From NCBI GenBank assembly GCA_037693485.1, contig CM075345.1, positions 107,936,001-108,000,000 on the forward strand: 64,000 nt of DNA, read 5' to 3'. Position 1 is the stretch's first letter. Each line of letters starts with the position of its first letter. The DNA comes from Kitagawia praeruptora. Its lineage: Eukaryota; Streptophyta; Magnoliopsida; Apiales; Apiaceae. The position numbers and the translations under genes are program-made. The notes under the pieces are model-generated. The model was not told where the DNA came from. It made no database searches and was given only the letters and a program-made list of their open reading frames with translations. Of the stretch, positions 56,441 through 64,000 are shown piece after piece.

Positions 56441-57170
56441 TTTTAACTCGAATAACTTGTAGAAGGGGTGGGTTGAATACAAGTTATATAATCGTGTCTG
56501 ATTTTTGCTTGATTATATGAACAAGAATAAACGAATGAATCAAACTCTGTTTGTATTAATAAGATCAAATACAAACTCTACCAAAGGTGTACAAATACCT
56601 TTAGCAGCTGCTGACAATACAAATCTCTCTCTGTTTGTTTCGAATTCACGAATACAAACCTTATACAGAGCTACGTACACGAACTCACAACTTCGTCGCT
56701 CTTTACAATGATATTGAGAGATTGTTTATAATGCTACCTATCAACTAATAACATAAAGATATAATCTATACATGACAATGTTCTGCCTTCTAGTCGATAG
56801 TTTCCATCAATAGAAAACTCTTTCCTTCATAATATCTTCTTGCTTGTTCTTCAAACAACGATCCTGTTTTATAGCACTTGCCAGTTTCTGTAGCATCCAT
56901 AATGACATCATCAGTAGCATGACTGATATCAGGATTTCATCTTGCATCAGTATCTGATCAACCATCAGTATTAGACCATCATCAGGATTTGCCCTTTGTT
57001 CCTGACATATAGTCTCCGATACACTGTTCATTCCTGACTAAACTATACAGATAACTGTCTTACACATAAATCCTATATACAGTGCTAAATCCTTTATAAG
57101 ATCAGGATTACAAGAAGTATAATGTGTAAATTCTATTCTTAACATCACAACTTATGAATTATTCCTAACA
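56441..57170 (-). repeat. 5' LTR of element C (right)
   Basis: 730 bp. Inner end reads TTTTAACTCG where B has TGTTAACTCG (terminal CA lost). The TATA box in this promoter copy is altered: TGTTTATA at 56723-56730 (TATAAACA on the minus strand), against TATAAATA in the 3' copy. The outer end ATTCCTAACA is followed by LTR A sequence. Confidence 0.95.
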
Positions 57171-57732
57171 GCACCCAGATTTGATTTGATTTGTGATTTG
57201 ATTTGACGGTGACGTGTATATGCCGTACACGTTATCCGATTTGTTGCACACATTAGGTACCCTATGATGTGTGTATTTGTATATGTTCTGTTCTGATCTC
57301 GGTATGAAATATCCTAACCCCTCGTTGCTTCAGCCTTGCATATTTTAAAATAAAGGTTTTATTATAACTATCAAATATACTTATCTGTTTTTCTGTTTTA
57401 TAAATTGTATTCCAAATCCGTACTGGGCGTTTGGCTCAGGCCGTATTCTTTTTCTGGCAGGTGCTTAGGGGGATCTAGGACTGTGTGATGGAGTGCTATC
57501 CATTATTTCATTGCTTAGGATTTATGGACTTCTAGAATTATTTAGACAAGATTATTTATTTACAGATTTTGGTTTTCCGTATTTATTGGTTTGAACTGTA
57601 ATTTGGAGATTTATATTATTCGTAGATTATTATACTGTTTAATCATTTATTTAGAGAATATTTTAGTGCTCTGTTTGCAGGTTTATGGATTATAAGTAAT
57701 ATTCCTTTCTATTTAGGGAAGGGGGTGTTACA
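57171..57732 (+). repeat. 3' LTR of element A, right part
   Basis: Resumes at GCACCCAGATTTG, equivalent to 26717 in the 5' LTR, and ends GTGTTACA, followed by the AAAGA duplication. Confidence 0.93.
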
Positions 57733-57737
57733 AAAGA
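57733..57737. other. Target-site duplication of element A, right copy
   Basis: AAAGA, matching 25169-25173. Confidence 0.85.
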
Positions 57738-57922
57738 TCAAAACATTATGTTAAGATTTGTGAAACGATCCGCAAATATAGTAGTTCACTATTTAGCGAG
57801 TTACAAATGTTTAATAGCTGATCGTAAATGGAGGACGAGTGATGTCCATCCAGATTTCGATTATGTTTTATGTAAGGATTTGATTCATTAATAAAATCTT
57901 TACTTCCGTGGCAAAAAAAAAA
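57738..57922 (+). pseudogene. LINE-type RNase H C-terminus with 3' poly(A), right part
   Basis: Continues 25134-25173 in frame: LRFVKRSANIVVHYLASY, then WRTSDVHPDFDYVL and CKDLIH before TAA 57889-57891. RSAN..AH.LA and a closing DL are the signature of the RNase H domain in plant LINE polyproteins. The stop is followed at once by AATAAAATC and, after 20 bases, a run of ten A (57913-57922), as at a LINE 3' end. The 5' part is unclear, so this is a 5'-truncated relic. A host RNase H-like gene fragment is the alternative. Confidence 0.65.
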
Positions 57923-57961
57923 CTTGAAAATTCTTTTATATTCAGATTTAGGCATAAAACA

Positions 57962-58708
57962 TGTTAACTCAAATAACTTGTAGAAGGGGGGGGGGGTTGA
58001 ATACAAGTTATTTAATCGTGTCTGATTTTTGCTTGATTATATGAACAAGAATAAACGAATGAATCAAACTCTGTTTGTATTAATAAGGTCAAATACAAAC
58101 TCTACCAAAGGTGTACAAATACCTTTAGCAGCTGCTGACAATACAAATCTCTCTCTCTGTTTGTTTCGAACTCTCGAATACAAACCTTATACAGAGCTAC
58201 GCACACGAACTCACAACACACTTGTTCGACTACGAAACTTTTTACAATGATATAGAGAGAGTATTTATAATGCTACCTATCAACTAATAACAGAAAGATA
58301 TAATCTATACATGACAATGTTCTGCCTTCTAGTCGATAGTTTCCATCAATAGAAAACTCTTTCCTTCATAATATCTTCTTGCTTGTTCCTCAAACAAAGA
58401 TCCTGTTTTATAGCACTTGCCAGTTTCTGTAGTATCCATAATGACATCATCAGTAACAAGACTGATATCAGGATTTCATCTTGCATCAGTATCTGACCAT
58501 CATCAGTATCAGACCGTCATCAGGATTTGCTCTTTGTTCCTGACATGTAGTCTCCGATACACTATTCATTCCTGACTAAACTGTACAGATAACTGTCTTA
58601 CAGATAAATCCTATATATAGTGCTAAATCCTTTATAAGATCAGGATTACAAGAAGTATAATGTGTAAATTCTATTCTTAACATCATAACTTATGAATTAT
58701 TCCTAACA
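57962..58708 (-). repeat. 3' LTR of element D
   Basis: Begins TGTTAACTCAAATAAC and ends ATTCCTAACA (plus strand), 747 bp, with an 11 G run near its start and the inverse TATA box TATTTATA at 58262-58269. The PPT complement (ATCTCCCCCT) follows. Confidence 0.95.
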
Positions 58709-58926
58709 ATCTCCCCCTATTTATGCTTTAAAATCTGAAGCATAAATCTAAGTCGTGGATGTCAAAATATATAACAATACAATCAGAATAGAATGTATGA
58801 ATGTAGAATTATGAAGTTAAGTACCTCCTTCCCAGATGTAGACGATTATCTAGTACTTAGAAGAAAGAATTTTAACCATTAATGCTGCTCTTCCTTTACC
58901 CACTTCCTAGCTGAGATTCACCACTG

Positions 58927-61900
58927 TCACTCCTAGTTCTTCTTTTTACTTCCCTTCGTCTGCTCTTTATCTCCCCCAGTCTGGTGTTGTTGTCTTTGAA
59001 TTGTCTTTATCTCCCCCTTTTTGACATCATCAACATTAATTCCAAGAGGTTCAGAAACAGAACAAATGATATTCATCAGAACTGCTTGATTTTCCATAAT
59101 TGTGACTTGGTTATCTTCAAGTGATTAAAGTCTTGTTTGCATAGTAATTTGAGAATTCTGAATATCTTTCAAAACATCAGAATGAACTTCAATGTTGGAA
59201 GTGCTTCTAGTATCTTCAGTATCAGAATCAGAAAGAACTGTATCTTCAAGTCTTGTAGAAGAAGTTGCTTGTGTTGTATGATTAGAAGAACTGTATCCTA
59301 ATGATTAGAAGTATCAACATCTTCATCTTTCTGATCTGGAACTGAAACATGATCATCATCTCCTTCACCAGTATTCTGTGTACTAACATCTTCAAATCCT
59401 GACTCCTCCTTAGAGTGATCAGAGACTGTAGATGTCTCAATTCTAGCTGATATTGGAAGTACATACAAAGGAACACTAGGATCATTAGGAACTTCATCTG
59501 GTACATATGTATCAAGAGATTGCTTTATCCTGGCACCTCTTCTGTTAATGATTCCTGAAAGCCTCTCCTTTTGCTTCTGAGCTCTAACTTCTGGCTTTGG
59601 ATTGTGATGTGCTAGGTCATTCTTCTGATACATTTTGATGAATGAATAAGTACCAGCATCCATACCCAATTTTCAGACCAAGATTCAGGAAAAACCTGAT
59701 CCCAGAAATCAAACAATGGTTTCCTAATTTTCTCTCCCTCACTATGGAGTTGATCATCCATACCCTCATTCTCACTTTGACTTACTAAAGTCAACACTCT
59801 TTCTACCTCACCTTTTGCCTGGTCAGGAGCCAGCCTCTCAGTTTATGGATCTAAGCCCATCTTTTCAAGTGTATCACTCAAATTTGGATAAGTGCTCTCA
59901 TAACCTATAGAAAAATAGAGTTTAGAAGGAGTTTTTATACCTGAACTCACTTGGAGAGAGGGTTCCTCATTTGGCATGGGGCTTGAGGTTTTCTCCAAGG
60001 AGTGAGTTGCTATAATCTCTGAACCCTTACAATCATCTTCTTTCCTTTCAGAGACTACAAGCTCCAGTATACCACTTTCAGGTTCTTTACTAGACTCTGA
60101 TGTCTTCAGTAATACTTCATTAGACACCATAGTTAGTACATCACCGTCTTTAAGTGTTGTTTGCTGAGACTCAACCTCAAGGTGGATAGACTCTGACTGA
60201 ACAAAATTTGTTTGATCTTCAGAAAAATCAACCAAAGTCATTTCTCCCATATCATAGGGTATCTCACTTGCATTCTCAGTCATCACAGAAGTCCTTTCAG
60301 CATCAGCTATCACAGCTCCTGAGTCATCCTTCCTCTGACTAGATGGTTCTTGAGTTGCAGTGACTGTGATCTGATCTTTCCTACTATTCATCACTGGTGC
60401 AATAGTATCTTCTGTTGACTGCATTCCTCTATCTACTTTCTCCTATTGTTCATCTTGAGCTGAGGCATCTTCAATAATGACATCTTTGTCAAATAAATAT
60501 GCATAAAGTGATTGAAGTGCAACATGATTCGAGAGTCCAAATTTCTTGACTAATTGTATTCTGACAGATACATAAAAATACATCTTCATTAAGTCAAGTC
60601 TTTGATGTAGAAGTCCATATTCTTCTTGAAATAAAAGTTTTGGTACTCTTTCAACCAAAAAATCTAGAACAGGCCTTGACAGCTTCACTTTGAGAGAAAT
60701 TAGTCCCATAGCCAGTCTGTATGATAATGTAGTTTCCCATGAAGAATCAATATCCAGATCTCTATGGTCATTTGCTGACTTGATTGTAGCTTCATTTGTA
60801 GAAACCTGCATAATGTTAGTTGGACTAGACTCTGTGTATGTAGGTGACAATTGAATCTTTCTCCTTGTTCTCCTGGTATAGTGAGCAAAAGATTTATCCT
60901 GAGAAGACTCAAGAGGTGTAGACACAGAAGTGATCTTGGGATGAGATCTTTGTTCAATAGACACAGTCTTTTGAGAGACATTATCCAGTAACTGTTTTCC
61001 CTTTTTAAGAACTACAGCCTTTTGGGAGACTACAGCCTGGCTGTGGCTAGGTTTTTCATCTCTTTGTGCTAACATAGAAAGTTGAATTGCAGCCTTCAAT
61101 TCTGCTCTCTCAGCAAGAGTTAAATCATCATCATCTTCACTAGAATTACTACTACTTGACACAACAAATCTTCTCTTCCATACAACTGATATCTTTTGAG
61201 AAACACCAGAGGTTGGTTTCTTTGAAACAATAGGCTGTGAATTAAAATTTTGTTCTTGAGTTGTTTCAGAGACTATAATGTTTTGGGCTACTTGGGTAGA
61301 CACAGGTGGGTTCTCCTCCAAATGAGATTCCTGAGCCATTTCACCACAAAAGAAAGAAGAATTGTAGAGAGTAGGAAGATGAGTTTTAAGAATTACCTGA
61401 ACATGATGTGGATAATGAATTGCAGGTATTTCATCTAGATTCTTTTCATTGTCCTTCTTTATAATGTCAGAGAAAATTCTCTTTTGCTGTTCATAAGAAG
61501 AAACACAATGTTCCCTACCAAATCTAGCTTCAACATCAGGAATAAAATGGTTAATAAACATTTGCATAAATCTATGATAATAAACCATTTTCCTGTTTTG
61601 ATCTCTTAACCCAAGTTTAATACTCATCTGACTTAAGATAATGTGACCAATGTTAATTACTCTGTCATACAGCAAACTATAAGCAATATGTGATGTAACA
61701 GAAGTAATTTGCTGAAAAGAACTACATTTACCAGTAAAACATTTAGCAATTTGATCAAAGTAAAAAGACCATTCCTTTCTATGAAAAGACCTATTCAACG
61801 GGCTCATGTTGTCTAGAGGTCCACTATAACCTAATGCAGACAACATAGTTCTAACATCATCATCAGATGGTACATTCTCATAATTCAAACTAACAGGTAA

Positions 61901-62221
61901 GTGAAGTAATGAATTAACAACAGATTCAGTAATATCAAAAGAATCTTGTCCTAAGTGTAAAACAATCTTACCTGATTGACTCTGAGTAGAATCAATTACC
62001 TCAGCATTCTCCCAATCTTGTGTAACAGCTGCTTGATTAATCTGTGGAGATGCTATCAATGCATAACTTAATGGTCCATACGCCAGAAAGTCCATGATTG
62101 GATGAAAATCAGATGACACTCCTTCCTTGTTGGTGATAGCTGCTACATGATTGTTCGTCATAAAATCAAAGTCACCAAACTTGAAGGCTACTGATTTAGG
62201 TAATCTTCTCTTAGCTGCCAT
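58927..62221 (-). pseudogene. env-like ORF of element D (broken)
   Basis: ATG 62221 (MAAKRRLPKSVAFKFGDFDF) runs open for 592 codons to a stop at 60445-60443. The frame resumes for about 193 codons (60424-59843), then is broken by a TAA near 59843, a one-base loss near 59667 and small deletions around 59290 that remove part of the acidic tail. The C-terminal end is near 58927. The N-terminal block has copy-specific changes (SLNYENVPSDDDVRTML, NRSFHRKEW). Same layout as B and C. Confidence 0.75.
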
Positions 62222-62885
62222 TTTTGATCTGAAAAGAACTTAAAAAATTCTTGAAATGGATTAGTGATTTTGAAAACTCAAGAGTGTTTATTGCTTTAGA
62301 GAATGTAAAATTAGAGAAAGCAATTACACGATTAGAGTTTCAAAACAAATATATTTCACAAATCTTTCAGACCACTATCCCACGTTGACACGTAGATTGA
62401 CAGGTGTCAGTCCCTGAAAAGTGCGGTTACCCACGATTTTTGGAAAATAAAATCCAAAATTAATTTTCATGAAATAAATCAGGGTATAAATAATCAATAC
62501 TGATCAGCTTCCTTTTCCTGTTGACCTCTCATCAAAATAATCACAAAATACAATGTGATTTAAAAATATAATAATTCTCAAATCCTGATGGTCACACATG
62601 AAATCCTGATCAATATCATCCTGATTCCAGAGACTTAATATGGAGTTTTCACGTGGCATTTTTCTTTAATCTGAAAAAGAAATAAACAATTAATCTGAAC
62701 AAAAATCAATTGGTTAGATATATTCAACATTTCTTGAAAACAAGAAATACAGTCACACGCAATAATTAGCATCTGACTTCATTAAAACTTCCAAGTGACT
62801 ATTCAGCTTCTCACGTCTTTCTTTAAAAGAAACAGACGCCTTATGCCTTTCTCCATAAACCTTTCAATTTCTTTTCTTCTCAACA
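62222..62885. promoter_or_regulatory. Putative bidirectional promoter, element D
   Basis: About 665 bp separate the env-like ATG (62221) and the antisense ATG (62886). G-box CACGTG at 62650-62655; second ACGT cluster at about 62380-62395. Confidence 0.45.
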
Positions 62886-63148
62886 ATGCTTCTCAAACCA
62901 AAATTCCATTCAAACCCATTCTTTAGATTTTTCACAGTCGATGAACATCCCGTTCTTGATCATCTCTTTGAAAAGACGACTCTTCTCATCAAACTAATCA
63001 TGGATGAATTAGTTTCAGATAATATCTAGAGGTTTCTCCTAGAACATCCATCTATTGGATACAATCTTCCCCTAACCTCCTCAAAACTTGAGGATGAAGA
63101 ATTTGGCCAGAGTCTGAGGTTGATCTTGATGGGGATGCTATACATTTA
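62886..63148 (+). pseudogene. Antisense ORF of element D (one stop, one frameshift)
   Basis: Homologue of the 89-codon ORF of B and C, from ATG 62886 (MLLKPKFHSNPFFRFF). TAG near 63028 replaces the CAG of C (in NIQRFL), and a one-base loss near 63110 (GGCCAGAG against GGCCGAGAG) shifts the last 20 codons. Confidence 0.6.
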
Positions 63149-63714
63149 AGTTAGCTGCTCTCATTCAAGTCGCCCAGACAAGGAATCCAAGAGTAGACGA
63201 GGCTGTTCAAATCCCCTGATGAATTTCTTGAGATGCTCCTTGTCCTATACCTCAGAATTCATATCAATAGACAAGTATAGGATTATCAGTAGAAGTTAGA
63301 CAAAAAGATGTTGTATTTCATTTCCATATATGTAAAGCTTTCAATTAATGAAAATACAATTTCTTATTATCTACTTGTCTTTTGATTATTGAATGATGTA
63401 TAAATTATCAGTATGCATATATTAAAACTTACTGGTCATAGACTTAACACATCACAGAATTAGATTACTACACAAAGTAAACGTCAGGATTTGAAACAAT
63501 TTTCACAATCCTGATACTGACACAATACTGATGACGTCAGCATCCTGATAACAAATCTAATCCTGATGATTATTAACAAGTCTATCATACTGAAATTTAT
63601 CAAGGCAAAGTGTTATAGCTAAAGCATTTAACAATCAAATATAGATCCTGACAAGAATATCAAGTCTATAAGCTAAAAACAACATACCTTGCTACTATTG
63701 CAGATGTAAAAGAT
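63149..63714. other. Post-pol spacer of D
   Basis: Counterpart of 37688-38231 in B, with TGACGTCA at 63532-63539 and CTGAT/TCAGGAT motifs around it. No gene seen. Confidence 0.45.
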
Positions 63715-64000
63715 CTAAAAATTTAACATTCCTAACTCACTTACTAATCTACTAAATGTAGTCTCATCAAGTGGTTTAGTTAGAATATCTGCAAGCTGTT
63801 TGTCAGTAGGAACAAAATGAAGTTCCACAGTACCATTCTCAATATGTTCTTTAATAAAATGATACCTGACATCAATGTGCTTAGTCCTTGAATGTTGAAC
63901 TGGATTTTCTGCAATTTTAATAGCACTAGTATTATCACAAAACATAGGAATATTACTAAGTGTCATACCATAATCCATCAACTGATTTCTTATCCAAAGG
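63715..64000 (-). CDS. Ty1/copia pol, RNase H C-terminus (partial), element D
   Basis: Open from the window edge to TAG 63717-63715: RNQLMDYGMTLSNIPMFCDN, SAIKIAENPVQHS, the HIDVRYHFIKEHIENGT block and ADILTKPLDETTF, ending LGMLNF. No stop in the visible part. The rest of pol lies beyond 64000, so integrity of the whole is unknown. Confidence 0.9.
   Translation of the reverse strand, partial: LWIRNQLMDYGMTLSNIPMFCDNTSAIKIAENPVQHSRTKHIDVRYHFIKEHIENGTVELHFVPTDKQLADILTKPLDETTFSRLVSELGMLNF

Larger units (their letters stand above)
45079..57170 (-). mobile_element. Element C: Sirevirus-like Ty1/copia element, same family as B, minus strand
   Basis: Its 3' LTR is on the left (45079-45794) and its 5' LTR on the right (56441-57170), with gag, pol, antisense ORF and env-like ORF between. 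It lies within the 3' LTR of A. At the right junction LTR A resumes at GCACCCAG. At the left junction 15-16 bp of C's LTR end and about 743 bp of LTR A (equivalent to 25974-26716) are missing, so there is no target duplication. The two LTRs differ by about six substitutions and one indel. All genes except the antisense ORF are broken. Confidence 0.93.
25174..57732 (+). mobile_element. Element A: Tekay-like chromovirus (Ty3/gypsy), interrupted by elements B and C
   Basis: The 5' LTR (25174-27277), PBS, gag-pol and a 3' LTR (44333-45079 plus 57171-57732) form one element flanked by AAAGA. Element B sits in the integrase region; element C sits in the 3' LTR. Gene order PR-RT-RNase H-INT and a C-terminal chromodomain-like end identify a chromovirus. 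Without the two insertions, and allowing for about 740 bp deleted from the 3' LTR, A would be about 9 kb. Confidence 0.92.
57962..64000 (-). mobile_element. Element D: Sirevirus-like Ty1/copia element, same family as B and C, minus strand, runs off the window
   Basis: 3' LTR at 57962-58708, then the env-like ORF, antisense ORF and RNase H end on the minus strand. The rest of pol, gag and the 5' LTR lie beyond 64000. It inserted just right of the LINE poly(A) tract. More diverged from B and C than they are from each other. Confidence 0.93.

Overview
This is plant nuclear DNA, most likely from a flowering plant with a repeat-rich genome. The evidence is a stack of nested LTR retrotransposons of plant lineages (Sirevirus-like Ty1/copia, Tekay-like chromovirus, Tat/Retand-like Ty3/gypsy), plant-style GT-AG introns, and small relics of plant genes: a plasma-membrane H+-ATPase pseudogene, a defensin-like exon and a LINE-type RNase H tail. 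I see no rRNA, tRNA or CRISPR. No intact conventional host gene is present; almost all of the window is mobile DNA. Element names A to H are mine.

Layout. 1-2390: remnant of a Sirevirus-like copia element (F): RNase H end, a short antisense ORF, and part of a downstream env-like ORF. At about 2390 it is fused to the pol of a second copia element (E, 2391-11904): RT/RNase H, a 3 kb leader-like spacer, a decayed env-like ORF, seven polypurine motifs and a 1.38 kb 3' LTR. 11905-12101 and 22031-22936 are pieces of an older gypsy-type LTR (H), split by a Tat/Retand-like element (G, 12102-22025, TSD GTTAC). G has matching 372 bp LTRs, one long gag-pol frame with three stop codons, 3' tandem repeats, and an antisense three-exon gene. 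22937-25173 is the only stretch with host-like relics: the H+-ATPase pseudogene, the defensin-like exon, and the start of an RNase H fragment. That fragment is cut by a Tekay-like chromovirus (A, 25174-57732, TSD AAAGA). A is itself interrupted twice: by copia element B (31271-43425, plus strand, TSD GATAC) inside its integrase, and by copia element C (about 45079-57170, minus strand) inside its 3' LTR. The RNase H fragment resumes at 57738 and ends in a poly(A) tract. Copia element D (57962 to beyond 64000, minus strand) follows.

How the parts relate. B, C and D are one family: LTRs of about 730-750 bp; gag with three CCHC knuckles and pol as separate reading frames (both seen in B and C); a downstream env-like ORF; and, between pol and env-like, a roughly 89-codon ORF on the opposite strand. 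The antisense ORF and the env-like ORF are head to head across about 0.6 kb carrying a conserved G-box. F has the same arrangement with an unrelated antisense protein. LTR comparison by eye gives three substitutions between the two LTRs of B, about six for C and eight in 372 bp for G, so B looks youngest. The two items most likely to be under-described are the divergent antisense/env-like gene pair of the copia family and the spliced antisense gene of element G, whose exon junctions keep frame exactly.
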